From positions 1,773,811 through 1,837,810 of the forward strand of contig NZ_ML137218.1 of the NCBI RefSeq assembly GCF_004015795.1: 64,000 nt of DNA, written 5' to 3'. The notes beneath the pieces are model-generated. The model was not told the origin of the DNA, searched no databases, and worked only from the letters and a program-made list of their open reading frames with translations. The number at the start of each line of letters is the position of its first letter. Positions within the stretch are counted from its first letter, which is position 1. This document shows positions 37,204 through 46,120 of this stretch, one piece after another. Origin of the DNA: Falsirhodobacter deserti (GTDB taxonomy: Bacteria > Pseudomonadota > Alphaproteobacteria > Rhodobacterales > Rhodobacteraceae). Position numbers and translations under genes: made by a program.

Positions 37204-37231
37204 GGCTGGGCCCGAAATTTCGGACCCAGCC
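37204..37231 (-). other. Long hairpin between rplL and rpoB
   Basis: GGCTGGG(T)CCGAAA pairs with its complement TTTCGG(G)CCCAGCC through the whole element, giving an almost uninterrupted stem with no U-tract. E. coli has an attenuator and an RNase III cut in the same gap; a comparable role here is inferred from position only. The remaining 200 bases of the gap show no promoter I can support. Confidence 0.55.
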
Positions 37232-37267
37232 CTTGTCATGCGTCGATGCCGGACGGCACCGGCCGGA

Positions 37268-37645
37268 TTACTTCAGCTCGGCTTTCGCGCCAGCTGCTTC
37301 CAGCTTTTTCTTCATTTCTTCGGCTTCGGCTTTCGCCACGCCTTCTTTGATCTTGCCGCCGGCTTCGACCAGGTCCTTGGCTTCTTTCAGGCCCAGACCG
37401 GTGATGCCGCGAACTTCTTTGATCACGTTGATCTTGTTCGCGCCAGCGTCCGTCAGGACGACGTCGAATTCGGTTTTTTCTTCTTCTGCTTCAGCAGCAG
37501 CGCCAGCAGCCGGGCCAGCCATCATGACGGCGCCACCGGCAGCCGGCTCGATGCCGTACTCGTCTTTCAGGATCGTCTTCAGTTCTTGCGCTTGCAGCAG
37601 CGTGAGGTTCACGATTTGCTCAGCGAGTGCTTTCAGATCAGCCAT
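37268..37645 (-). CDS. rplL: 50S ribosomal protein L7/L12
   Basis: 125 aa, the stalk protein that recruits translation GTPases. The N-terminal dimerisation helix ([19 protein letters not shown]), an Ala/Gly-rich hinge (about residues 38-55) and the globular C-domain ([22 protein letters not shown], then [14 protein letters not shown]) are clear. Confidence 0.98.
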   Translation of the reverse strand: MADLKALAEQIVNLTLLQAQELKTILKDEYGIEPAAGGAVMMAGPAAGAAAEAEEEKTEFDVVLTDAGANKINVIKEVRGITGLGLKEAKDLVEAGGKIKEGVAKAEAEEMKKKLEAAGAKAELK

Positions 37646-37711
37646 TTTCTGTTCCGTTCGTTAAGATGGGTTCCAACGTGGGCATATTCAACCACGCAGG
37701 CCAAGAGTTGC

Positions 37712-38227
37712 TCAGGCGGCTTCCCGCTCCTCCAGAGTGGAGAGGATGCCAGCGATGTTCGAAGCAGGCGCGCCAATGGCACCGGCGATGTTCGACGCGG
37801 GCGCACCGATGCAGCCGACGATCGAAGCAATAAGCTCTTCACGCGACGGCATGGCGGCCACGGCTTTCACACCGGCCGGATCCAGAACCGTTTCACCCAT
37901 TGCACCGCCAAGGATGACGAACTTGTCCGTCGTCTTGGCATAGTCTTCCGCGACCTTCGCAGCAGCGACAGGATCTTCGGAGAAGGTAAGAACGGTCATG
38001 CCCGTGAGCAGGTCACCCATCGCAGCGGCGGGTTTCCCTTCAAGGGCGATCTTGGCGAGCTTGTTCTTGGCAACGCGTACGGATCCGCCAACTTCGCGCA
38101 TGCGCGCGCGCAGATCCTGCATCTGTGCAACCGTCAGACCTGCATAGTGGGCAACGACCACCACGCCAGAGCTTTCGAAGATCTGGCCGAGTTCCTCGAC
38201 CACTTGCTCTTTCTGGGCTCTATCCAC
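37712..38227 (-). CDS. rplJ: 50S ribosomal protein L10
   Basis: 171 aa, the base of the L7/L12 stalk. The coding frame is open upstream, but (V)[19 protein letters not shown] is the conserved N-terminus, so I choose the GTG at 38227; GGAG lies 7 bases before it. The C-terminus carries the decapeptide [10 protein letters not shown] twice in tandem just before the L12-binding helix. In E. coli L10 represses its own operon through the leader. Confidence 0.95.
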   Translation of the reverse strand: MDRAQKEQVVEELGQIFESSGVVVVAHYAGLTVAQMQDLRARMREVGGSVRVAKNKLAKIALEGKPAAAMGDLLTGMTVLTFSEDPVAAAKVAEDYAKTTDKFVILGGAMGETVLDPAGVKAVAAMPSREELIASIVGCIGAPASNIAGAIGAPASNIAGILSTLEEREAA

Positions 38228-38461
38228 AGGTTCACTCCAAGTATGGGGGTTTCCCCCCGGCTCAAATGTGCCCCCACCCCCGAAAGGATGGCGACGTTCG
38301 GGTCCCAACAGGGTCCCGAGGCCATGATCGCCCGAGGAAAATCCCCGGAATCACTCTCGACAACCCATCTCAGGCAGGAAATTAAGCGATTTGCATCGCA
38401 CCCACCGTCTAGGACGAATACAGCGCACCCGCGACGAATCGCGCGAAAGCTGTAAGTGGCT
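38228..38461 (-). promoter_or_regulatory. Leader region of rplJL (possible L10-binding autoregulatory leader)
   Basis: About 230 bases without a gene between the candidate promoter and the rplJ start. It contains a repeated GGGACCC pair, a CCGGGGGG/CCCCC stem shortly before the Shine-Dalgarno and other GC-rich pairing potential. This is where L10(L12)4 leaders lie in other bacteria; I did not identify the canonical kink-turn. Confidence 0.4.
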
Positions 38462-38490
38462 GCTATATCCCCTGCCCGTCCGTGCGGCAA
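38462..38490 (-). promoter_or_regulatory. Candidate promoter of rplJL-rpoBC
   Basis: TTGCCG (38490-38485) and TATAGC (38467-38462) with a 17-base spacer lie directly downstream of the rplKA terminator on the minus strand, four of six matches in each box. The position is right for an independent rplJL promoter. Confidence 0.5.
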
Positions 38491-38498
38491 GCCCCAAT

Positions 38499-38528
38499 GA
38501 AAAAAGCCGCCACCTTGCGGTGACGGCC
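38499..38528 (-). terminator. Intrinsic terminator downstream of rplA
   Basis: GCCGTCACC and GGTGGCGGC (one wobble) pair around GCAA and are followed by six T on the minus strand, about 25 bases after the rplA stop. It separates secE-nusG-rplKA from rplJL-rpoBC. Confidence 0.85.
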
Positions 38529-38550
38529 CTTCGATAGCATCAGGTCGGGA

Positions 38551-39246
38551 TCAGTTGCCCGTGGCCGAAGCCAGATCAACCGACACACCCGGCCCCATGG
38601 TGGAGGAGAGCGAGACCTTCTTCACGTAGGTGCCCTTGGCGCCTGCGGGTTTCGCACGCGACACGGCTTCCACGAAAGCGCGGACGTTCTCGGCCAGCTT
38701 GACCTCGTCGAACGACACCTTGCCGATGCCGGCATGGATGACACCGGCTTTTTCGACCTTGAACTGGACTTCACCGCCCTTGGCGTTGCCAACAGCACCA
38801 GCCACGTCCATCGTCACCGTGCCAACCTTGGGGTTCGGCATCAGGTTGCGCGGGCCAAGGATCTTGCCCAGGCGGCCGACCAGCGGCATCATGTCCGGCG
38901 TCGCGATGCAGCGATCGAATTCGATCTTGCCCGACTGGATCGTTTCCATCAGGTCTTCCGCGCCCACGATGTCTGCACCGGCAGCCTTGGCTTCGTCAGC
39001 CTTGGCACCGCGTGCGAACACGGCGACGCGAACGGTCTTGCCCGTGCCGTTCGGCAGGGTGACCACACCGCGAACCATCTGGTCGGCGTGACGCGGGTCA
39101 ACGCCCAGGTTCATCGCGATTTCCAGCGTTTCGTCGAACTTGGCCGTGGCCGCGCCCTTGATCAGCTTTACAGCTTCTTCGACCGCGATCAGGTCCTTGC
39201 CCTCGAAGGCGGCCCGTGCGGCTTTTGTACGTTTACCAGTGGCCAT
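38551..39246 (-). CDS. rplA: 50S ribosomal protein L1
   Basis: 231 aa, the mobile E-site stalk and, in E. coli, repressor of rpl[36 protein letters not shown] and the [21 protein letters not shown] signature are evident. It follows rplK after 3 bases. Confidence 0.98.
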   Translation of the reverse strand: MATGKRTKAARAAFEGKDLIAVEEAVKLIKGAATAKFDETLEIAMNLGVDPRHADQMVRGVVTLPNGTGKTVRVAVFARGAKADEAKAAGADIVGAEDLMETIQSGKIEFDRCIATPDMMPLVGRLGKILGPRNLMPNPKVGTVTMDVAGAVGNAKGGEVQFKVEKAGVIHAGIGKVSFDEVKLAENVRAFVEAVSRAKPAGAKGTYVKKVSLSSTMGPGVSVDLASATGN

Positions 39247-39249
39247 GAC

Positions 39250-39702
39250 TTACCCCTTGACCTCGATGCCGCAGGACTTGGCCGAACCGAGGATGATCTG
39301 CATCGCAGCTTCCACGGAGTTGGCGTTCAGGTCCTTCATCTTCGCTTCGGCGATCTGGCGGATCTGCGCCACAGTCACCGAACCTGCCGTTTCACGGCCC
39401 GGCTTTTCCGACCCTTTCGGGCGGTTGCGCTTGCCGACGGAGGGAAGGCCAGCAGCCTTCTTCAGCATGTAGGAAGCAGGGGCGGTCTTCAGCTCGAGGC
39501 TGAACGACTTGTCCTGGTAGTAGGTGATGATGGTCGGCGTGGGCGTACCCGGCTCGATATCAGCGGTCTTCGCGTTGAATTCCTTCACGAAGGCCATGAT
39601 GTTCAGACCGCGCTGACCCAGTGCCGGACCAACGGGCGGGGACGGGTTCGCCTGCCCCGCTTTAACTTGCAGCTTCAGCTGCCCGATAATCTTCTTGGCC
39701 AT
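39250..39702 (-). CDS. rplK: 50S ribosomal protein L11
   Basis: 150 aa, at the GTPase-associated centre and needed for RelA-type stringent sensing. [21 protein letters not shown] and the C-terminal [18 protein letters not shown] are diagnostic; AAAGGAGAGG precedes the start. Confidence 0.98.
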   Translation of the reverse strand: MAKKIIGQLKLQVKAGQANPSPPVGPALGQRGLNIMAFVKEFNAKTADIEPGTPTPTIITYYQDKSFSLELKTAPASYMLKKAAGLPSVGKRNRPKGSEKPGRETAGSVTVAQIRQIAEAKMKDLNANSVEAAMQIILGSAKSCGIEVKG

Positions 39703-39786
39703 TTGGCCTCTCCTTTGTCACAATGCCCGAAGGCACGGTTTAGTGGTCCGGCCCCGGATGGATACGGGCACCTCCCACGAGATTCC

Positions 39787-40326
39787 TCAGCTGACTTTCG
39801 ACACCTGAGTGAATTCCAACTCGACCGGCGTCGCACGGCCGAAGATCGACACGGTCACCTTCAGGCGCGCGTTGTCGTCATCGACATCCTCGACCTGACC
39901 GGCAAAGCCCTCGAACGGGCCGTCTGTCACGTTCACCGTCTCACCCACCTCATAGCGGATCAGGTTGCGCGGTGCTGCCGCCTCGCCCGACACGTCGGTA
40001 CGGTTCAGCATCGCGTTCACCTCGGCATCGCGCATGGGCATCGGGCGCCCCTGCGGGCCAAGGAAGCCCGTCACGCGGTTGATGGAGGTGATCAGGTGAT
40101 ACCCGCGATTCGACATCTCCATCCGCACCAGCACATAGCCGGGCATGAAGCGCCGCTCACTCGTGACTTTCTTGCCGCGACGGACCTCGATCACCTCTTC
40201 GGTCGGAACGAGAACTTCGTCGATCTCTTCCTCGAGGCCGGCCTCGGCGACAGCTTGCTTGATCTGCTCGGCAATCTTCTTCTCGAAGTTCGAGAGGACG
40301 CTCACCGAATACCAACGCTTCGCCAT
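39787..40326 (-). CDS. nusG: Transcription termination/antitermination protein NusG
   Basis: 179 aa. The N-terminal NGN domain (KRWYSVSVLSNFEKKIAEQI ... FMPGYVLVRMEMS) binds polymerase and the C-terminal KOW domain (GETVNVTDGPFEGFAGQVEDVD) binds S10 or Rho. I start at the ATG 40326 (MAKRWYS) with AGGTGG upstream; an in-frame GTG three codons earlier is possible. Confidence 0.97.
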   Translation of the reverse strand: MAKRWYSVSVLSNFEKKIAEQIKQAVAEAGLEEEIDEVLVPTEEVIEVRRGKKVTSERRFMPGYVLVRMEMSNRGYHLITSINRVTGFLGPQGRPMPMRDAEVNAMLNRTDVSGEAAAPRNLIRYEVGETVNVTDGPFEGFAGQVEDVDDDNARLKVTVSIFGRATPVELEFTQVSKVS

Positions 40327-40370
40327 GCCAGCCACCTATCTCCATGGTTCGCGGGCGTACCCGCCGGAAC

Positions 40371-40406
40371 AAAAAGCAGCGCGCAACCGAATCGCTGCGC
40401 GCCTGC
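40371..40406 (-). terminator. Terminator-like hairpin between secE and nusG
   Basis: On the minus strand GCAG-CGCGCA pairs with TGCGCG-CTGC (one bulged G) over a 10-base loop and is followed by five T. It lies 50 bases after the secE stop and may attenuate nusG or report NusG levels; speculative. Confidence 0.5.
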
Positions 40407-40460
40407 CCAATGCGTCATCGTGGCGGGATAACCGCGTCGCGCCTCGATGACAAGAAAAAT

Positions 40461-40649
40461 TCAGAACGCGCCGAGAATCGCCGCCAGTGCGGCCCGGATC
40501 CCGACATCGACCAGAGAGAAGAACGTCGCCGTCAGCGCCGCCAGAACGAAGACCATCACGGTGGTCAGCAGAACCTCGCGACGGGTTGGCCAAACGACCT
40601 TTCCGACCTCGGTACGGACCTGCTGCATGAACTGGATCGGGTTTGCCAT
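40461..40649 (-). CDS. secE: Preprotein translocase subunit SecE
   Basis: 62 aa, the short single-helix form typical of alphaproteobacteria. QFMQQVRTEVGKVVWPTRRE is the amphipathic cytoplasmic segment with the conserved VWPTR, and TTVMVFVLAALTATFFSLVD the membrane helix. The start at 40649 (MANPIQF) is chosen by homology. Confidence 0.97.
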   Translation of the reverse strand: MANPIQFMQQVRTEVGKVVWPTRREVLLTTVMVFVLAALTATFFSLVDVGIRAALAAILGAF

Positions 40650-40715
40650 TACGTCGTCCTTTGGCACATCCGCGCGCTGATACATGCTTCGCTTCGGCGG
40701 ATCAAGGCGGGGATA

Positions 40716-40791
40716 TGGCAGGAGTTGAGGGACTCGAACCCACGACCCTCGGTTTTGGAGACCGATGCTCTACCAACTGAGCTAAACTCCT
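40716..40791 (-). tRNA. tRNA-Trp (anticodon CCA)
   Basis: The minus strand reads AGGAGTT ... AACTCCT as acceptor stem, D-arm GCTC-AGTTGGTA-GAGC, anticodon loop CTCCAAA between TCGGT and ACCGA, and a T-loop TTCGAGT. The discriminator is G and the 3' CCA is encoded (40718-40716). A tRNA-Trp upstream of secE is a conserved order. Confidence 0.97.
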
Positions 40792-40802
40792 AGCGCGAGT
40801 GG

Positions 40803-40831
40803 TAGCTATGACATATGGGCACGGATGACAA
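40803..40831 (-). promoter_or_regulatory. Candidate promoter of tRNA-Trp-secE-nusG
   Basis: TTGTCA (40831-40826) and TAGCTA (40808-40803) with a 17-base spacer end 12 bases before the tRNA 5' end on the minus strand. The -35 matches five of six positions; the -10 is weak. Confidence 0.5.
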
Positions 40832-40843
40832 GACGTGAAATTG

Positions 40844-40871
40844 AAAAGGCCGCCCCGAAAGGCGGCCTTTT
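40844..40871 (-). terminator. Terminator of the 79-aa exported protein gene
   Basis: AAAAGGCCGCC and GGCGGCCTTTT pair on the minus strand, ending in a T-run, 12 bases after the stop codon of the upstream small gene. The symmetrical A/T flanks make it potentially bidirectional. Confidence 0.85.
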
Positions 40872-40882
40872 CACGAAGCGGG

Positions 40883-41122
40883 TTACATGCTCTCGAGAAT
40901 CTCGGTCAGCTCGGCTTCGGTCAGGCCGTCACCGTCGACTTCCTCGTTAATCTCGTTCACCTGGATCGGCGTCAGCGTGGTCACATCCAGATCGGGCGCC
41001 AGCGTCCGCAGCTGCTCAATGGCGCTGGAATGCAGCGGCATTTCATTGGTGGCTGCTGTTTCTGCGGTGGCCGCACCAGCAAAAGTCAGAAGGGCAGCGG
41101 CGGTAAGAGCAATCTTCTTCAT
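40883..41122 (-). CDS. Small exported protein of unknown function, copy A
   Basis: 79 aa. A clear Sec signal peptide (MKKIALTAAALLTFAGAATA, cleavage after ATA at about residue 20) leaves a 59-residue acidic mature chain without cysteine. The C-terminal pattern L.TLAP..D...L..IQVN.IN.EV...DGL..A.L..IL is shared with the gene at 41299-41526. DGDGLTEAEL is reminiscent of half an EF-hand loop, but the spacing of acidic residues is not canonical. AGGACACGAG precedes the ATG. I do not recognise the family. Confidence 0.85.
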   Translation of the reverse strand: MKKIALTAAALLTFAGAATAETAATNEMPLHSSAIEQLRTLAPDLDVTTLTPIQVNEINEEVDGDGLTEAELTEILESM

Positions 41123-41253
41123 CTCGTGTCCTTTCAGTGATCAAAGCGCGGTATGCGCCCCGGGTGTGTTGCCGTTCAGGACGGCTACGGGGCAGAAACG
41201 CCCGTCCCCCCAAAAAGGTTCACGCAAATATGGGCTGCACCTTAAAATGACAA

Positions 41254-41274
41254 AGCCGCCCGGAGGGGCGGCTT
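41254..41274 (-). terminator. Terminator of the 75-aa exported protein gene
   Basis: AAGCCGCCCC and GGGCGGCTT pair on the minus strand around a short loop, with TTTGTCATTTT following, 25 bases after the stop codon. It separates the two paralogous small genes, so each is its own transcription unit. Confidence 0.75.
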
Positions 41275-41298
41275 GCCGGTTACGCTGAACCTTAAAAA

Positions 41299-41526
41299 TC
41301 AGTTCGCGAGGATCGTGTACAGGTCAGCGCGCGAAAGACCGTCGTTGGAGCCGACTTCGCGGTTAATCCGGTTGACTTGAATGGCGGACAGGCTGTCCGC
41401 GTCCACTTGCGGTGCAAGCGTTTCAAGCGTGACTTCGGCGGCCGAGTTGAGGCCGTTCGTCGGGTTTGCAACAGCAGCGCCTGCAATGGCGATCAGGGCG
41501 GCGGAGGCGAGCATGATGTGTTTCAT
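41299..41526 (-). CDS. Small exported protein of unknown function, copy B
   Basis: 75 aa, paralogue of 40883-41122. Signal peptide MKHIMLASAALIAIAGAAVA (cleavage after AVA, about residue 20), then a 55-residue mature chain ending in the shared LAP-IQVN-IN-EV-DGL-L-IL pattern. The acidic run of copy A (DGDG) is replaced by GSNDG, weakening any calcium-loop reading. ATG at 41526 has AAGGA 8 bases upstream; a GTG directly before it is less likely. A 305-base gene-free region lies upstream. Confidence 0.83.
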   Translation of the reverse strand: MKHIMLASAALIAIAGAAVANPTNGLNSAAEVTLETLAPQVDADSLSAIQVNRINREVGSNDGLSRADLYTILAN

Positions 41527-41529
41527 CAC

Positions 41530-41785
41530 ATGTTCCTTTTTGTTGAAAAGGTCGACTTTTATTCGTCGGCTCTGCTCATATGCACACTCGCCCTCGACGA
41601 GAAAAGGGCCCCCGACAGATGATTTCCATCGCGAAAACGTGAGGTTAGGACGCTCACTTCCCTTGTGTTTAAATTTTTGTTACAAAGCAGAAGCTTAGTG
41701 GGCCCAATGTTCACACGATAACATCGGTTCAGTTTTTGCATAGCGACTATGCAAGAACGCACAGTGAGATCGAAGCCCTCGAAAT
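41530..41785. other. Gene-free, AT-richer upstream region of small-protein copy B
   Basis: About 250 bases between copy B and the tuf copy 2 terminator. It is visibly less GC-rich than the rest of the window, contains a perfect 8-3-8 inverted repeat (41736-41754) and a TTTGTTACAAA-like symmetric stretch, and has no coding frame I can support. Confidence 0.6.
41736..41754. repeat. Perfect inverted repeat upstream of small-protein copy B
   Basis: TTGCATAG-CGA-CTATGCAA is an exact 8-3-8 palindrome, the size of a dimeric regulator site. It lies about 210 bases upstream of copy B. The binding protein is unknown. Confidence 0.6.
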
Positions 41786-41812
41786 GAAAAAGCCGCCCCT
41801 TGGGGCGGCTTT
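41786..41812 (-). terminator. Intrinsic terminator of tuf copy 2
   Basis: AAAGCCGCCCC and GGGGCGGCTTT pair perfectly on the minus strand over an AA/TT loop and continue into a T-tract, 23 bases after the tuf stop. Confidence 0.9.
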
Positions 41813-41834
41813 CGCGTTCACCTGAAAGGGAATA

Positions 41835-43010
<1,176 letters not shown>

Positions 43011-43065
43011 GGCGGGGGCCTCGAGGTTTCGGGGGCCCCCACGGGGCCCGGTTTACTCCGCGCGG

Positions 43066-43094
43066 CAAATATCCAGTGACGCGCGGAAAATCAA
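43066..43094 (-). promoter_or_regulatory. Candidate promoter of tuf copy 2
   Basis: TTGATT (43094-43089) and TATTTG (43071-43066) with a 17-base spacer lie on the minus strand between the lipoprotein stop and tuf. A GC-rich GGGCCCC/GGGGCCC pairing segment lies in the leader. Confidence 0.45.
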
Positions 43095-43097
43095 GTC

Positions 43098-43667
43098 TCA
43101 GTTGACGGGAACAGCGTCCGCGGCTGCGGCAGCAGGCTGCTGGATGTCGAACCATTCGGGATTTTGCTGGAACCATTCCTCCACCTTCTTGGCGGCGTTA
43201 TAGGCCAGCGATTCCATCTGGCGGTCCCTGCCCCGGATCAGGCCCGAGCCGAGGATGTTCGCACCAGCGTCTTCCCACAAGGTGATCTGCTTGCCTTCGG
43301 CATTCAGCTTCGTCTGCGCAGCATCGTCCCAAACGTTCGCCGTGATCACCAGCACCGATTTCGGCGCCGCGATTACCGGAATACCCGGAGGCGCGAGGGC
43401 ATAGCCATCAACGCTGATCCCGATATTGTAAAGCTTCGATCCGCGATACCGTCCAAACCGGTCATCCACCGCCTTGCGGATCGCGGTTTCCCATTCGTCC
43501 GGCGTGGCCGTGCGCGAGATCGGGACCTTTTCGGCATTGTCGGCGACCGCGATGTTCAGGCCAAGGCGGAAGTTGCCCAGGTCTGCCGGCGGATCCTCCA
43601 GATCGCTGCGCCCGCAGGCCGTCAGGGCGGCCAGTCCGGCACAAAGAACAAGAAGGCGGATCGGCAT
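43098..43667 (-). CDS. Putative lipoprotein of unknown function
   Basis: 189 aa. The start MPIRLLVLCAGLAALTAC at 43667 (GGAG upstream) gives a type II signal with lipobox LTAC, Cys at residue 18. The mature part has FRLGLNIAVADNAEKVPISR, a VDDRFGRYRGSKLYNIGISVDGYAL segment and a polar Ala-rich tail. It resembles conserved uncharacterised Rhodobacteraceae lipoproteins; no catalytic motif is visible. It follows parC by 61 bases. Confidence 0.8.
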   Translation of the reverse strand: MPIRLLVLCAGLAALTACGRSDLEDPPADLGNFRLGLNIAVADNAEKVPISRTATPDEWETAIRKAVDDRFGRYRGSKLYNIGISVDGYALAPPGIPVIAAPKSVLVITANVWDDAAQTKLNAEGKQITLWEDAGANILGSGLIRGRDRQMESLAYNAAKKVEEWFQQNPEWFDIQQPAAAAADAVPVN

Positions 43668-43728
43668 GAAATTCTCCGTCAGGGTCCGCGTCACCTTAGG
43701 GTGTGCGACGCGGTCCGCAAGCCACAAA

Positions 43729-46008
43729 CTACCCGAAGCGGTTGTCGCGCGGGAACCCGCGCGGAGCCATCCGGCCCGCAGTCGCGCGTGATCCAAGCCA
43801 TTCGGAAAGGTCCGGCTCTCTCCGCGTCCGCCCGCCTTCGAGCTGCCACGAGATGCCGTCGGCCAGATTGAAGCTGATCGCATCCGAAAGGCCGCCATCC
43901 TTGTACTTCTGCAGCCGCACGCCCTTGCCCTTGCCCATCTCGGGCAGTTCGGACACGGGGAAGACCAGCATCTTGCGGTTGTCGCCCACAACGGCCACGT
44001 GATCGCCGGTCAGGGGCTTCACAAGCGCCGTGCTTACACCGTCCTTCACCGTCAGCACGGCCTTGCCAGCCCGCGTCTGGGCCACCGCCTCGTCGGAAGG
44101 CAGGATGAAGCCATCCCCCGCCGTGGACGCGATCAGCCACTTCATCCCGGGCTTCCAGATGATCAGATCGGTTATCGCGGCTTCGTTCGGCAGATCCACC
44201 ATCAGGCGGACAGGCTCTCCCATTCCGCGCCCACCGGGCAGGTTGGCCCCGATCAGCGTGTAAAAACGACCGTTGGATCCGACCAGCAGGATCTTGTCCG
44301 TCGTTTCCGCGTGGAAAATGAAGCGTGGCCCGTCGCCGTCCTTGAACTTCACATCCTGATCCAGCGGGACATGGCCCTTCATCGCACGGATCCAGCCCAT
44401 CTTCGAACAGATCACGGTGATCGGCTCGCGCTCGATCATCGCCTCGAACGGGACATCCTCGACCACCCCCGCCTCGGCGAAGGTGCTGCGGCGGGCGCCA
44501 AGGGCGGTGGCCTTGCCGAAGGATTTCTGGATCGTCGCCAGTTCCTTGCCGATGGCCTTCCACTGCTTCGCCGGGCTTTCCAGCAGCGCGTGCAGGTCCG
44601 CCTTCTCGGCCTGCAGGGCGTCCCGTTCGGCCAGCAGCTCCAGCTCCTCCAGCCGACGAAGCGAGCGCAGGCGCAGGTTCAGGATCGCCTCGGCCTGCAC
44701 CTCGGACAGCGTCCCCTGCCCGCCCGGCGAAACGTAATCCTCCTCGGAGGTGGCCTTGGGGCGGGTCAGCGTCCAGTCCTCGGCCATCAGCGCCCGTTTG
44801 GGATTGTCATCATAGCGGATGATGTCGATCACGCGGTCAAGGTTCAGGAAGGCCGTGATCAGGCCCTCCAGCACTTCAAGCTGGTGGTCGATCTTGTCCA
44901 GCCGGTGCTGCGAACGGCGCACCAGAACATCGCGGCGGTGATCGAGGAAGGCGCGCAGCACCTCCTTCAGGCTGCACACCTTCGGGGTGCGTCCGTCGAT
45001 CAGCACGTTCATGTTCAGGCTGAAGCGCGTTTCCAGATCGGAATTCCTGAAAAGCATGCCCATCAGCATATCCGGCTCCACCGTGCGGGCCCGCGGCTCC
45101 AGCACGATGCGGATATCTTCGGCCGATTCGTCGCGCACATCGGCCAGAAGCGGCACCTTGCGCGTCTGGATCAGTTCGGCCAACCGCTCGATCAGTTTGG
45201 ACTTCTGCACCTGATACGGGATCTCGGTGACGACGATCTGCCAGTTGCCGCGGCCAAGATCCTCCTTTTCCCACTTGGCGCGGATGCGGAAGGCGCCGCG
45301 CCCCGTGCGATAGGCATCAAGGATGGCCGATTTCGGCTCCACAATAGTGCCACCGGTGGGGAAGTCGGGGCCAGGCACCAGATCGACCAGCGCCTCGTCC
45401 GTCACATCGGGGTTCTTGATCATCGTCTGGCAGGCATCGACCAGTTCATGCAGGTTGTGGGGCGGGATGTTCGTCGCCATCCCCACCGCGATGCCGGAGG
45501 CGCCGTTGGCCAGCAGGTTCGGGAAGGCGGCGGGCATGACCCCCGGCTCTTCCAGCGTGCCGTCATAGTTGGGGCGGAAATCGACCGCGTTCTCGGCCAG
45601 CCCTTCCATCAGCGTTTCCGCGATCGCGGTCAGCCGCGCCTCGGTATAGCGGGAGGCGGCAGGGTTGTCGCCGTCGATGTTTCCGAAGTTGCCCTGCCCG
45701 TCCACCAGCGGATAGCGGACGGCGAAATCCTGCGCCAGACGCGCCATCGCATCATAGATCGCGGCATCGCCGTGCGGGTGATAGTTGCCCATCACATCGC
45801 CCGAGATCTTGGCGGATTTGCGGAAGCCCCCGCTGGGGGAAAGCCGCAATTCGCGCATCGCATAAAGGATGCGCCTGTGCACCGGCTTCAGACCATCCCG
45901 CGCATCGGGAAGCGCGCGGTTCATGATCGTCGACAGGGCATAGGTCAGATAACGCTCGCCAATGGCGCGCGACAAAGGCTCGAAGGTCAGGGCGGGTTCG
46001 TCACTCAT
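43729..46008 (-). CDS. parC: DNA topoisomerase IV subunit A
   Basis: 759 aa, the DNA-cleaving subunit that decatenates chromosomes with ParE. The start [21 protein letters not shown] at 46008 has AGGAATGG upstream. The catalytic Tyr is in [11 protein letters not shown]; the helix [19 protein letters not shown] has Ala where E. coli ParC has Ser80. The shortened C-terminal propeller supports ParC rather than GyrA. Confidence 0.94.
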   Translation of the reverse strand: MSDEPALTFEPLSRAIGERYLTYALSTIMNRALPDARDGLKPVHRRILYAMRELRLSPSGGFRKSAKISGDVMGNYHPHGDAAIYDAMARLAQDFAVRYPLVDGQGNFGNIDGDNPAASRYTEARLTAIAETLMEGLAENAVDFRPNYDGTLEEPGVMPAAFPNLLANGASGIAVGMATNIPPHNLHELVDACQTMIKNPDVTDEALVDLVPGPDFPTGGTIVEPKSAILDAYRTGRGAFRIRAKWEKEDLGRGNWQIVVTEIPYQVQKSKLIERLAELIQTRKVPLLADVRDESAEDIRIVLEPRARTVEPDMLMGMLFRNSDLETRFSLNMNVLIDGRTPKVCSLKEVLRAFLDHRRDVLVRRSQHRLDKIDHQLEVLEGLITAFLNLDRVIDIIRYDDNPKRALMAEDWTLTRPKATSEEDYVSPGGQGTLSEVQAEAILNLRLRSLRRLEELELLAERDALQAEKADLHALLESPAKQWKAIGKELATIQKSFGKATALGARRSTFAEAGVVEDVPFEAMIEREPITVICSKMGWIRAMKGHVPLDQDVKFKDGDGPRFIFHAETTDKILLVGSNGRFYTLIGANLPGGRGMGEPVRLMVDLPNEAAITDLIIWKPGMKWLIASTAGDGFILPSDEAVAQTRAGKAVLTVKDGVSTALVKPLTGDHVAVVGDNRKMLVFPVSELPEMGKGKGVRLQKYKDGGLSDAISFNLADGISWQLEGGRTRREPDLSEWLGSRATAGRMAPRGFPRDNRFG

Positions 46009-46120
46009 GCCATTCCTGTAGTCGCCTGCGCGTCGCCGGTCCAGAGGCGGGAACATTTTCACACTCTTGTCATTGTTCTCTTGACGATACGCAAGTTTCC
46101 GCTGACGGAGGTCACCCAAA

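Noticed and set aside
32876-38455. A very long open frame (about 1,860 codons) on the plus strand opposite rpoB, rplL and rplJ; similar long frames at 23475-27212 and 28527-33080
   Set aside because: They lie exactly antisense to highly conserved genes, their translations show no domains, and long antisense frames are expected in GC-rich, strongly codon-biased genes.
41559-41762. Possible 67-codon gene on the minus strand in the gene-free region upstream of exported-protein copy B
   Set aside because: No ribosome-binding site, biased composition, overlap with palindromic and promoter-like sequence, and nothing like a known protein.
45700-45800. Fluoroquinolone-resistance mutation in parC (Ala at the E. 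coli Ser80 position)
   Set aside because: Ala at this place is, as far as I know, usual in alphaproteobacterial ParC, so it cannot be read as an acquired mutation.
46009-46120. Divergent promoters between parC and the SH3b gene
   Set aside because: TTGTCA and TTGACG hexamers exist but no -10 lies at the right distance on either strand.
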